From positions 1 through 47,490 of the forward strand of contig CAZUDB010000025.1 in assembly GCA_964619055.1 (NCBI GenBank): 47,490 nucleotides of DNA. The letters run 5' to 3'. Source of the stretch: CAYVUM01 sp964619055 (lineage in GTDB: Bacteria; Pseudomonadota; Alphaproteobacteria; Rhodospirillales; Defluviicoccaceae). The position numbers and the translations under genes are program-made. Of the stretch, positions 37,233 through 44,938 are shown piece by piece. How positions within the stretch are numbered: position 1 is the stretch's first letter; each line of letters opens with the position of its first letter. The notes beneath the pieces were generated by a model that did no database searches, had not been told where the DNA came from, and was given only the letters and a program-made list of their open reading frames with translations.

Positions 37233-37375
37233 ACGGAATGCTGCCGTTGCGCTTCGGCCAGCTGCAATACAGCCAAATCCAAACCGGACAAGGGCGTGTG
37301 GTTCGGGTAATCTGACCGCGCGAAACCAACGCGGAACCGTCCGACCCACGGGCGGAAGGATCGGGAGGAACATCC

Positions 37376-37666
37376 ATGTACGTGAGCGTCCGCCACTATG
37401 AGAATGTGAGCCGTGTCGATGAGATCTGCCGGCGCGTTGAGCATGACTTCGTACCACTGTTGCGGAAGGCGCCCGGATTCATCGCCTATTATGCCGTCGA
37501 CGGTGGTGACGGCTCCTTCGCCACCATCAGCGTGTTCTCAACCGCGGAAATGGCCAAGGAATCTAACGATACGGCGGCGGTCTGGGTTCGCGAGAACGTA
37601 GCCGAACTGCAGCCGGACCCGCCCGAGATCGTTTCTGGCAAGGCTAAAGTGGTGGCGACTGCTTAG
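37376..37666 (+). CDS. Small ABM/Dabb-like ferredoxin-fold protein
   Basis: A 96-residue protein, MYVSVRHYENVSRVDEICRR with FVPLLRKAPGFIAYYAVDGG and FATISVFSTAEMAKES, which has the strand/helix pattern and the P-GF-Y core of the antibiotic-biosynthesis-monooxygenase-like dimeric alpha/beta barrels. GGGAGGA precedes the ATG by 6 nt, so it is well expressed on paper. The C-terminal WVRENVAELQPDPPEIVSG is also typical of uncharacterised alphaproteobacterial members. The substrate is unknown. Confidence 0.85.
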   Translation: MYVSVRHYENVSRVDEICRRVEHDFVPLLRKAPGFIAYYAVDGGDGSFATISVFSTAEMAKESNDTAAVWVRENVAELQPDPPEIVSGKAKVVATA

Positions 37667-37977
37667 ACTTGGCAGGCAGTCCAAACCCGTATTGGCCCCG
37701 CGCCGCGGGCGCGAACGATGCCCGCGGCCCGTTTCGTAAAGCCCTGGAGATCGGCAAACAGCACGGCAACGGGGCGTACCTCCGCGATCGCGCCGGCCAG
37801 CGGAGACCTCTGACCACCGGGCCGGCAGTGAACACCCGTCGATGCCACGGCATAGACAAATGCGCCGTCAGCGCGTGGATCGCGCGCTACAACGGTCTGC
37901 CAGCGAGTGGCATCGTCATGAAACAGGACCGAGAGGCTCCAGGACGGACCAAAACGCGTCTGAACGGTGGCGGCCGG
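37663..37977 (-). pseudogene. ada: Decayed N-terminal fragment of an Ada-type DNA repair/response protein
   Basis: Between stop codons the minus strand reads FHDDATRWQTVVARDPRADG then AFVYAVASTGVHCRPGG (37923 to about 37813). This is the N-Ada domain: E. coli Ada has DDQRWQSVLARDPNADGEFV and TTGIFCRPSC. One zinc/acceptor cysteine is kept (HCRP), the next is Gly, and the second pair is missing. No start codon precedes the homology. No AraC-like or methyltransferase domain follows; instead a short stretch (RPVAVLFADLQGFTKRA) resembling the first motif of class III nucleotide cyclases runs to a stop at 37663, 3 nt into the end of the upstream convergent gene. I read it as a non-functional remnant. 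Confidence 0.65.
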
Positions 37978-38105
37978 TCATGACGGGATTCTCCGGTCAG
38001 CCGAGGATCACGCCGGCGATCAGACCGGAAACGTTGCTCGCGATCTTCCTGCTTATTGCTCTCGAGCTGTCGGCTTCCCGCTGCGGCAATGCCATCTGCC
38101 CGCGG

Positions 38106-39200
38106 TTATGCCCTTTCCGAATAGAGTCCGGCGAGGCCACTCTCGCTCGCCGGGCACACGCCCCGCTCCGTGATCAGGGCGCTTACCAGGCGCGCCGGCG
38201 TGACATCAAAGGCCGGGTTGGCGGCGGCCGTGCCCGCGGGCGTGATGTGGACCTCCTCCACCGATCCGCCATCGGTTAGGCCGGCAACGTCCGTCACCTC
38301 TGTGCTGTCCCGCTCCTCGATCGGCACGTCGGCAAGACCGTCGACGATGGCCCAATCGATCGTGGGACCCGGCAAAGCCACGTAAAACGGCACGCCCGTG
38401 TCGTTCGCGGCGAGGGCTTTCAAATACGTGCCGATCTTGTTGCACACGTCGCCCGCGCGGGTGGTGCGGTCTGTGCCGACGATGCAGAGATCGACCAGCC
38501 CTCGTTGCATCAGGTGGCCACCGGCGTTGTCCACGATAACGGTGTGCGGAACGCCATGCCGCCCCAACTCCCAGGCCGTCAAGGCGGCTCCCTGGTTGCG
38601 GGGGCGCGTCTCATCAACCCAAACATGGAGGGGCATGCCGGCATTGTGGGCTTTGTAAATTGGTGCCAAGGCCGTACCCCAATCGACGGTGGCGAGCCAG
38701 CCGGCGTTGCAATGGGTCAACACGTTCAGCGGCCCGTCCGCGGCTTTGCGCTCAGCCGCTGATCGAAACAGGGCTAGGCCATGGTCACCGATGGCCTCAC
38801 ATATGGCGACGTCCTCGTCGCAGATCTCCGCCGCGCGTCGCCAAGCCGCCACAGCCCTCCGGTCTTCGGGAATCTGACGCAGGGTCGCCATCAGATCATC
38901 CAAGGCCCAGCGCAAGTTGACGGCAGTCGGCCGGGTCGCAAGCAATACGTCATGGGCCACGCCGAGCGCTTTGTCGCTGGGATCCGCACTCGCCGCCAGC
39001 GCGAGCCCATAAGCGGCCGCGGCTCCGATCAGGGGCGCGCCGCGCACTTGCATGGTTTGAATGGCCGCTGCCGCATCGGCGACGGAGGTCAGTCGAACCG
39101 TCTCGAACCGGTGCGGAAGCCGCGTCTGATCAATGATTTCAACGGCTTTGCCGTCGTTCGCCGGCCAGATAGTGCGGTAATGTCGGCCGTCCACGTTCAT
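38106..39200 (-). CDS. mtnA: S-methyl-5-thioribose-1-phosphate isomerase
   Basis: The methionine-salvage isomerase that turns MTR-1-P into MTRu-1-P. The 364-residue protein has MQVRGAPLIGAAAAYGLAL, LNVLTHCNAGWLATVDWGTA with the active-site Cys, HVWVDETRPRNQGAALTAWE, and VDLCIVGTDRTTRAGDVCNK followed by IGTYLKALAA with the catalytic Asp. ATG 39198-39200 has GGAGGAG 7 nt upstream. The rest of the salvage pathway is not in the window. Confidence 0.95.
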   Translation of the reverse strand: MNVDGRHYRTIWPANDGKAVEIIDQTRLPHRFETVRLTSVADAAAAIQTMQVRGAPLIGAAAAYGLALAASADPSDKALGVAHDVLLATRPTAVNLRWALDDLMATLRQIPEDRRAVAAWRRAAEICDEDVAICEAIGDHGLALFRSAAERKAADGPLNVLTHCNAGWLATVDWGTALAPIYKAHNAGMPLHVWVDETRPRNQGAALTAWELGRHGVPHTVIVDNAGGHLMQRGLVDLCIVGTDRTTRAGDVCNKIGTYLKALAANDTGVPFYVALPGPTIDWAIVDGLADVPIEERDSTEVTDVAGLTDGGSVEEVHITPAGTAAANPAFDVTPARLVSALITERGVCPASESGLAGLYSERA

Positions 39201-39246
39201 CGCTGGCTCCTCCCCCAACGTTTCCCCACACACACCAATATGGGGT

Positions 39247-40110
39247 CTAACACCGCTTGTAGGACAACCAGCCGATGACCGCCCCATGCGGGCCGATCAC
39301 TTCTTCCGTTTCGTAGCAACCACCGGTCGGCGGCGCGCCGAGCACGGCCGGGGTCAATAGGGGCTCGCGCTCGCCCGGCAACGACTCGACGCCAACACCA
39401 AGCCAGTCAAGGCTATCGACGCCGTCACCGACCAGGGACGCGACGCAATCAGCCCGCTCCCCACCGCCCGCATCGAGCCGCACACCGCCCATTCCGTGGT
39501 TCATCGGCCAAGCCTTCAACACCCGAACGGGCTCTCGTACCCGCTGCAGGCACGCATCGATGGCCGGTCGCAGATCGGCGAAGTGACGGGACCAATCACC
39601 CTCAGGCCGATTCGCTAGTTCGGTCAACGCCACCGTCTTTACGGGCAACGCCGTCATGGACAACTTGACGAGCGCTGGGGGGGTTACCCCCTCCCGGCAG
39701 CAGCCAAACCGCAACGCATCGTCAGGAAGCGACAGGCGTGCGCGGTAGCCGTATGCCGTTTCGGATGCGCCGTCGCCGCAGGCCTCAGCCGTGACGACGA
39801 CGACCAAATCACGCCCTCCCCGCTCGGCCCGGCCGCGCCAAATCACTAGCGGCGGCTGGGCCAGCTCGGCCATGGTGGCCGAGCCAGTAAACACGCGCAG
39901 CGCATCGTCATCCCGGCCCAATTCGCGCCACCGCGCCGCCTCGCCGTCCAGCCGGAGCGTCCAGAACGGCTCCGAACCGGAGCATGTGAGTACCGGTAAC
40001 GCCTCCTGGCTGACCACGTCGTCCGCTGCACCGTCGGAGTCCGCCGCCAGGGCATCAGACACAGCGCCCGCGCCCGCGAGAGCGGAAATCAGGACAATGA
40101 CGGCACGCAT
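39247..40110 (-). CDS. Secreted COG3650-like protein of unknown function
   Basis: A 287-residue exported protein. From ATG 40108-40110 it begins MRAVIVLISALAGAGAVSDA with a signal peptide likely cut after ALA at about residue 22. The mature part opens LTCSGSEPFWTLRLDGEAAR, the C-x-G-x-EPFW motif of the COG3650 family. Further on come FGCCREGVTPPALVKL and a C-terminal part with WLSYKRC. Five or more cysteines suggest periplasmic disulfides. AAGGA lies about 10 nt before the start. Function is unknown. Confidence 0.82.
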   Translation of the reverse strand: MRAVIVLISALAGAGAVSDALAADSDGAADDVVSQEALPVLTCSGSEPFWTLRLDGEAARWRELGRDDDALRVFTGSATMAELAQPPLVIWRGRAERGGRDLVVVVTAEACGDGASETAYGYRARLSLPDDALRFGCCREGVTPPALVKLSMTALPVKTVALTELANRPEGDWSRHFADLRPAIDACLQRVREPVRVLKAWPMNHGMGGVRLDAGGGERADCVASLVGDGVDSLDWLGVGVESLPGEREPLLTPAVLGAPPTGGCYETEEVIGPHGAVIGWLSYKRC

Positions 40111-40261
40111 GGGAACCAATCCTTGAGGCTTCGACAGATGTCCCCCAATTATCGCCCGTGGCCGCGTGCTTGCAAAGCCGGCATTGTGATGGCTGCGTTG
40201 CACCCTTGGATGCGCTCCGCCGTGATGGCGGCGCGCCACTTAATAGGACTGGATCTTGCCC

Positions 40262-40930
40262 ATGCGCGCCGCCGTTGTCCCCGTCACCCCGTTTCAGCAG
40301 AATTGCTCGGTCATCTGGTGTGAGGCGACCATGAAGGGCGCCGTGTGCGACCCTGGCGGCGACTTGGACCGCGTCCTGGCCGTTGTTGAAAAGAACAACA
40401 TTGAGCTTGAAAAGATCCTGATCACCCACGGCCATCTGGACCATGCCGGCGGTGCGGCGGAATTGGCCGAGCGCTTGAGCCTGCCCATCGAAGGCCCCCA
40501 TCAGGACGACGGCTTCTGGATCGACAAGCTGCAGGAACAGGGGCAAATGTTCGGCGTCGCCGGCGGGCGTCCTTTCACGCCCGACCGTTGGCTTGTCAAG
40601 GGCGACACCGTAACCGTCGGCGAAATCGTATTGGACGTTCGACATTGTCCCGGTCACACCCCGGGGCATGTCGTGTTTGTCTCGGTGGCCGAGAAGGCAG
40701 CATTGGTGGGCGACGTGCTGTTCGCCGGTTCCATTGGCCGCACGGACTTTCCCAAGGGGGATTACGACCAACTGATCTGCTCGATCCGCGAGGAGCTCTT
40801 CCCGCTCGGTGACGATATCACGTTCATTCCCGGCCACGGCCCCGTGTCCACCTTCGGGCATGAGCGCGCGACCAACCCGTTCGTCTCCGATGCCGTTGCC
40901 GGCTCCGGTAAAGCAAGCATGCGGCCTTAA
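40262..40930 (+). CDS. Metallo-beta-lactamase-fold hydrolase (glyoxalase II-like)
   Basis: A cytoplasmic hydrolase of 222 residues. The binuclear metal motif is ILITHGHLDHAGGAAELAE (H-x-H-x-DH), with further ligands in HCPGHTPGHVVF, LVGDVLFAGSIGRTDFPKGD and FIPGHGPVSTFGHER. This set fits the YcbL/glyoxalase-II-like thioesterases. The ATG at 40262 is preferred to the TTG two codons earlier. It is divergent from the secreted COG3650 protein across a 150-bp gap. Confidence 0.92.
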   Translation: MRAAVVPVTPFQQNCSVIWCEATMKGAVCDPGGDLDRVLAVVEKNNIELEKILITHGHLDHAGGAAELAERLSLPIEGPHQDDGFWIDKLQEQGQMFGVAGGRPFTPDRWLVKGDTVTVGEIVLDVRHCPGHTPGHVVFVSVAEKAALVGDVLFAGSIGRTDFPKGDYDQLICSIREELFPLGDDITFIPGHGPVSTFGHERATNPFVSDAVAGSGKASMRP

Positions 40931-40955
40931 ACGCCGACGTTAATCGTATCCTGAC

Positions 40956-41075
40956 AAAAAGGCGGGGGTGCGGCAACGCCGGTCACGGGCCCGTCAGGTT
41001 GGGGGATCCCCTGACGGCCTCGGTATGCGTGTCGTGAGCAAGCCGGGAGCAGCTCGCTTATCCGCACCCCCGTAG
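40956..41075 (-). ncRNA. Candidate structured RNA of unknown family
   Basis: In a 565-bp gene-free stretch, an 11-bp perfect stem (CGGGGGTGCGG 40963-40973, CCGCACCCCCG 41062-41072) closes a domain with two hairpins. One has stem 40991-40998/41010-41017 (8 bp, CCGTCAGG/CCTGACGG). The other has stem 41037-41043/41052-41058 (7 bp). The closing stem is followed on the minus strand by UUUUU (40956-40960), as at the end of an independently terminated RNA. The second hairpin has a G.U pair if read on the minus strand but an A.C mismatch on the plus strand, which supports minus-strand transcription. It is not SRP RNA, tmRNA or RNase P RNA by their conserved motifs. 6S RNA could not be excluded. The 5' end is unknown. 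Confidence 0.45.
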
Positions 41076-41495
41076 TCGGTTCAGATACCCGTGACGGCAG
41101 TAGAGGGAAGCCTCTGGCCAAACGATTTCTCCGGACGAGGTCGGTGCTTTCACGAGCCCACGATTGTGGGTCCCTGGGTTGACCCGCACGAGCATCGCAA
41201 CGGACCGTCGCTTTATCAGCACAACGCGACATGCCGGGCAAAAAACGGCGACCTGACACGCGCAAACTGTGACCTCGACTACAGACAGCCATTACTCACC
41301 TGATCCAAAGTAACGGTGCGGGCGATTGGTGCTGGCAAAATAAAATCAGGGTGATGCGCGCAACTACTGGCAGACAACCTCTTGGTTGCGGAGGGTCTCC
41401 GACCGTCTTGCCGCCACTGGCTCCTTAGCTGTGCTCACCAGCTCTTTAAACACGCGACACGGTTTGAGCGATCTTTGCAATAGGGAACGAGAGTG
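41076..41495 (+). other. Gene-free stretch before the small secreted protein
   Basis: No coding region is supported in these 420 bp. Two short hairpins occur on the plus strand: CAACC/GGTTG near 41376-41389 and CGGAG/CTCCG near 41389-41401. An A-rich patch near 41335-41347 might belong to a promoter, but no convincing -35/-10 pair was found. Part of it may be the 5' end of the candidate RNA on the minus strand. Confidence 0.4.
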
Positions 41496-41837
41496 ATGAG
41501 CGATCAGAACGAGTTTGTATCACGCGTTGTCCATGGCCTTCGGGTTCGCGTCGGGCTCACCCTGCTGACAGGATGCGTGGGCATAATGGCGTGGACAGCC
41601 CTGGCCGCCGCTCCGCTGCCGGCGACCGCGCCGGGTGAGGCTAGGTCGATAACGCCCCGGGATCAGGTCCAAGCCGTCGGGCAATGCCAACAACGGGCCG
41701 GACCGTTCGTGACCCAGTCGACAGCATGGCAGCGACTGAACCAAGCCAGGTCGCAGGGTTACGGTGTCAGCGGTGTTTTTCCCTGCTATTCCGGCGGCTC
41801 CAGGGGCTACTGCTTCAACGTGTTCTACCCGTGCTAA
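41496..41837 (+). CDS. Small secreted cysteine-containing protein, unknown
   Basis: A 113-residue protein with a signal peptide or anchor (residues about 14-38, RVRVGLTLLTGCVGIMAWTA, then LAAAPLPATA). The mature part is about 75 residues, Gln/Arg/Gly-rich, ending FPCYSGGSRGYCFNVFYPC with three cysteines in the last 19 residues plus one earlier (VGQCQQ), enough for two disulfides. No family was recognised. The ATG at 41496 follows a GTG in the same frame; GAG precedes it by a few bases. It stands alone on the plus strand after a long gene-free leader. Confidence 0.65.
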   Translation: MSDQNEFVSRVVHGLRVRVGLTLLTGCVGIMAWTALAAAPLPATAPGEARSITPRDQVQAVGQCQQRAGPFVTQSTAWQRLNQARSQGYGVSGVFPCYSGGSRGYCFNVFYPC

Positions 41838-41922
41838 AAGACACCCGCTAACACGCGGGCTGTACATCGGGCCAGCGCCAGCCGGGTTGGGCGGCACCGG
41901 CCGGCATTATGGCGCGCCGGCA

Positions 41923-42333
41923 TCAGTGGTCTGCGGTCCAGGGGTCGTAGGTGCCGAAGTTCCAGAGGTGCCCTTCCGGGTCGCGGCAAGAGAAGCCGCG
42001 CCCGCCATAGTCCTCATCTCGTGGCTCCGAGACCACCTCGGCGCCGGCCGCCCGCGTCCGGGCCGCGAGCGCGTCCACGTCCGCCACGATAACATACGCG
42101 CTTTGGCTGACCCCACCGGGGGCTTGAGGCGTGGTCTGCAGCCGTCCGAACTCGTCGCCCCGTTGGCTGCCCAGCATGATCATGCCCGTGCCGAGCGTAA
42201 GCTGGGCATGGGCGATGCCGCCTTCCCCATCTTCCACGACCAGGTGGCGCGCGAAACCGAAGGTGTCGCAAAGCCAGTCAATCATGCGGGGCGCGTCGTT
42301 GTAGCGGAGGCAAGGTATGATCACTGCAACCAT
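41923..42333 (-). CDS. VOC (glyoxalase/bleomycin resistance) family protein
   Basis: A 136-residue vicinal-oxygen-chelate protein. It begins MVAVIIPCLRYNDAPRMIDW, and has the second beta-alpha-beta half with AYVIVADVDALAARTRAAGA, then EDYGGRGFSCRDPEGHLWNF, the usual end motif with a metal-binding Glu/His region. ATG 42331-42333 has GGAGAG 7 nt upstream. It is downstream of miaA by 35 bp and probably co-transcribed. Substrate unknown. Confidence 0.88.
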   Translation of the reverse strand: MVAVIIPCLRYNDAPRMIDWLCDTFGFARHLVVEDGEGGIAHAQLTLGTGMIMLGSQRGDEFGRLQTTPQAPGGVSQSAYVIVADVDALAARTRAAGAEVVSEPRDEDYGGRGFSCRDPEGHLWNFGTYDPWTADH

Positions 42334-42368
42334 AAGCACTCTCCACACAGTTTCAGTGGGACTGACGC

Positions 42369-43325
42369 CTACCCGCTCAACGCCTCGTCTTGGCGCAGGC
42401 GGTCGAGCACGTAAGCCCGTGCGGTCTTGTCATAGGCGCTGCTGAGCACGTGATTGGGAGTGAGCTGATGGCGGAGCCAGGTGAGCTGTCGCTTGGCGTA
42501 GTTGCGGGTCGCCTTCTTGGACGCCGCCACGGCCGCCATCAGGCTCGCCTCGCCGTCCAGGTACGCGCTCAACTCGCGAACGCCGACGGCCTTCATGGCC
42601 GGTAGGCTGGGATCGAGCCTTTTGGCCCTTAGCGCCGCCACCTCCTCGATGGCGCCGTTCTGCACCATCCAATCGAAGCGGGCCTCGGCGGCTTGGTAGA
42701 TCTCCTCCCGTGGTGGAATCACGGCAATCACCACGAACCGGGCATCGATGGGCCGCCCCGCGGGCCCCTCCCGTTGCCAAGCCGGCAGGGGACGGCCCGT
42801 GGCCGCCGCCACCTCCCACGCGCGCATCAAGCGTTGGCTGTCGGTCACGGGGATGCGGGCCGCACTGTCCGGATCATGGCGGGCCAGCTCTGCATGGAAG
42901 GCGGCCCCGCCGATTCGAGCGAAGCGATCGCGAGCAAGGGAGCGGATGCTGTCCGGGATCGGCGGGATCGGCGCCAGCCCCTCCATAAGGGCACGGATGT
43001 AAAAGCCCGTGCCGCCAGCGAAAACGGGCAGCAAGCCGCGGCCGCGGGCCCGATCTACCTCCGTTGAGGCCAGATTGAGCCACCGCCCGGCAGAGCACAC
43101 CTCCGAGGCCGGCATCACCCCAAACAGGCGGTGTCGTACGCGCCGGTGGTCATCGGCCGTCGGGCGCGCCGAGAGGATGCGAAGCTCGCGGTAGACCTGC
43201 ATACTGTCGGCGTTGATGACGACACCGCCGAAACTGTCCGCAAGCTGTGCCGCCAGAGCGGACTTGCCCGACGCCGTGGGTCCTGCGACAACCAGCACCG
43301 TGTCTGACCTCGTGCCTGGCGACAT
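42369..43325 (-). CDS. miaA: tRNA dimethylallyltransferase
   Basis: Adds the dimethylallyl group to A37 of tRNA, the step before MiaB. The 318-residue protein has the P-loop VVAGPTASGKSALAAQLAD, VVINADSMQVYRELRILSAR, GGTGFYIRALMEGLAPIPPI and the C-terminal KKATRNYAKRQLTWLRHQL. Length is normal. No SD is obvious before the ATG at 43325. The 452-bp gap upstream separates it from minE. Confidence 0.96.
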   Translation of the reverse strand: MSPGTRSDTVLVVAGPTASGKSALAAQLADSFGGVVINADSMQVYRELRILSARPTADDHRRVRHRLFGVMPASEVCSAGRWLNLASTEVDRARGRGLLPVFAGGTGFYIRALMEGLAPIPPIPDSIRSLARDRFARIGGAAFHAELARHDPDSAARIPVTDSQRLMRAWEVAAATGRPLPAWQREGPAGRPIDARFVVIAVIPPREEIYQAAEARFDWMVQNGAIEEVAALRAKRLDPSLPAMKAVGVRELSAYLDGEASLMAAVAASKKATRNYAKRQLTWLRHQLTPNHVLSSAYDKTARAYVLDRLRQDEALSG

Positions 43326-43777
43326 GGGGTTGAATCCAACTGCTCCGAGCTGCGGCGCAGCCGCCGACGCGGCATGCCGATCCTGCTTTAAGGGTAAACG
43401 CGTTCACCAAGGCGCCGCGCAGGTCCGATCCACTCATGTTCGGACGTTCAGCGCAAGTGCACTTTTTTTGTTGGGATAACTGATCCGCATCGGATTCGAC
43501 CGATGTACCGCCGGTGCTCACCAGCGTCCATGCGTGTCAGCTTTCAGCTTTGACGGGCGGCGTGACCGCAATGCCGGTGTTCTTACGCTCAACCTGAGAC
43601 CGACGGGGTCCGAGACGGTCGTCGGCACTCAGCCGAGTCAGTCATGCTATTCGGAGAGTTGATCGCTGCAACCGACAAGGACAACCGCCACAAACCTCCA
43701 CCATGGCGCTCGTCGTGGGGTTCCCGGTGATGATTGTCCTGGACGTTGCCTTGGGGTAGCGGCCCGACCCGTGCCTC
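43326..43777. other. Gene-free stretch between minE and miaA
   Basis: No supported gene. It contains the 10-bp palindrome AAGTGCACTT (43455-43464) next to a T-run, and a direct repeat GTTC-N4-GTTC near 43438-43449. A short plus-strand frame, MALVVGFPVMIVLDVALG (start near 43703), is open but has no ribosome site. The miaA promoter is expected here but could not be fixed. Confidence 0.4.
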
Positions 43778-44077
43778 TTAAGCGGCTGTGGCGGTGCGCC
43801 CGGATTGGATCGGCAGTTCGATATCCAGTTCGAGACGCGACTTCGTGCCCTTGTTTTCGTAGTGAACCTGGACCCGCTCCTCCTCCAGTTCCACATAACG
43901 GCCGATTACATCCAGAATGTCCCGACGCAGCTTGGGCAGGTAATCGGGCTGGGCCCGCTCCGTGCGCTCGTGAGCCAGGACGACCTGGAGGCGTTCCTTA
44001 GCGGCGACGGCTGAAGAGCCGGCTGGACGATCGTCGCGGACGGCGGAGGAGCGTCGGAAAAAACTCAAGAAGCCCAT
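43778..44077 (-). CDS. minE: Cell division topological specificity factor MinE
   Basis: A 99-residue partner of MinD that drives pole-to-pole oscillation. The N-terminal MGFLSFFRRSS is the membrane-targeting segment, AKERLQVVLAHERTE is the MinD-activating anti-MinCD helix, and LRRDILDVIGRYVELEEERV with SRLELDIELPI forms the topological domain. It overlaps the end of minD by 13 nt, so the two are translationally coupled. Confidence 0.96.
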   Translation of the reverse strand: MGFLSFFRRSSAVRDDRPAGSSAVAAKERLQVVLAHERTERAQPDYLPKLRRDILDVIGRYVELEEERVQVHYENKGTKSRLELDIELPIQSGRTATAA

Positions 44078-44889
44078 GCTGCCCTCCCGAATAGCCGAGA
44101 GACAAAGCCCCGCTTTTCGCTGGCGATGACCCTTTGCTCCACGCTCTCGCCGAGGAACCGGCGCACCGCATCCATGTAGGCACGCCCGGCGGCCGACCCT
44201 TTGTCAAGGATCACTGGCTGACCGAGATTGGAGGCCTTAAGCACCGCCTCACTCTCCGGGATGATGCCGAGCAGCGGGATCGCCAGGATCTCGAGCACAT
44301 CGTCAACTTTGAGCATCTCGCCGCGATCGACGCGGGCTTGGTCGTAGCGGGTCAGCAGAAGATGTTCACGCACCGGCTCGCCTCCTTGCTCGGCCCGGCG
44401 TGAGCGGCTTTGCAGCACGCCAATGATGCGATCGGAATCTCGAACGCTGGACACCTCCGGGTTGGTGACGACCACGGCCTCGTCGGCGAAATAGAGGGCC
44501 ATCTGCGCCCCACGCTCGATCCCGGCGGGACTGTCGCAGATAATGTAGTCGAACTCTTCAGCCAACTCGTCCAGAACGCGCTCGATCCCGTCCCGGGTCA
44601 GCGCCTCTTTGTCGCGGGTCTGGCTGGTCGGCAAAATCGCCAGATTGTCGACCCGTTTGTCCCGGATTAGCGCTTGAGACAGACGGGCATCGCCGTTGAT
44701 GACATTGATCAGATCGAACACGACGCGGCGTTCGCAGCCCATGACGATGTCCAGATTGCGTAAGCCAACATCGAAATCGATGACGACCGTACGCTCGCCC
44801 TGGAGTGCGAGACCACAGGCGAAGGCCGCGGCCGTCGTGGTTTTGCCGACGCCGCCCTTGCCGGATGTAATGACGATGTTCTTTGCCAA
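44065..44889 (-). CDS. minD: Septum site-determining ATPase MinD
   Basis: A ParA/MinD-type ATPase of 274 residues. It has the deviant Walker A SGKGGVGKTTTAAAFACGLA, VIDFDVGLRNLDIVMGCER, DYIICDSPAGIERGAQMAL, and the C-terminal amphipathic membrane helix FVSRLFGRAAWAS. Order minC-minD-minE on one strand with gaps of 49 bp and -13 bp. Confidence 0.97.
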   Translation of the reverse strand: MAKNIVITSGKGGVGKTTTAAAFACGLALQGERTVVIDFDVGLRNLDIVMGCERRVVFDLINVINGDARLSQALIRDKRVDNLAILPTSQTRDKEALTRDGIERVLDELAEEFDYIICDSPAGIERGAQMALYFADEAVVVTNPEVSSVRDSDRIIGVLQSRSRRAEQGGEPVREHLLLTRYDQARVDRGEMLKVDDVLEILAIPLLGIIPESEAVLKASNLGQPVILDKGSAAGRAYMDAVRRFLGESVEQRVIASEKRGFVSRLFGRAAWAS

Positions 44890-44938
44890 GGTCTCCTCCG
44901 TTAAAGCCCGGATGCGCCGTGAAACTCAGCCGGGTCCT

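Noticed and set aside
37663..37848. Class III adenylate cyclase gene suggested by RPVAVLFADLQGFT
   Set aside because: Only one motif is present and nothing of the rest of the domain follows. The frame before it is Ada-like, so at most it is a scrap within a remnant.
37993..38086. Possible 32-codon minus-strand small ORF (MALPQREADSSRAISRKIAS, then a hydrophobic end) after mtnA
   Set aside because: Weak ribosome site, no recognised family and too short to separate from chance without comparative data.
40927..41292. 121-codon minus-strand open frame
   Set aside because: It lies on top of the stems of the candidate RNA, shows no protein family, and is rich in Arg/Pro/Ser as expected of chance frames in GC-rich DNA.
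43438..43449. Alphaproteobacterial LexA box (GTTC-N7-GTTC)
   Set aside because: The two GTTC copies are 4 bp apart, not 7, and the neighbouring genes (miaA, minE) are not SOS genes.
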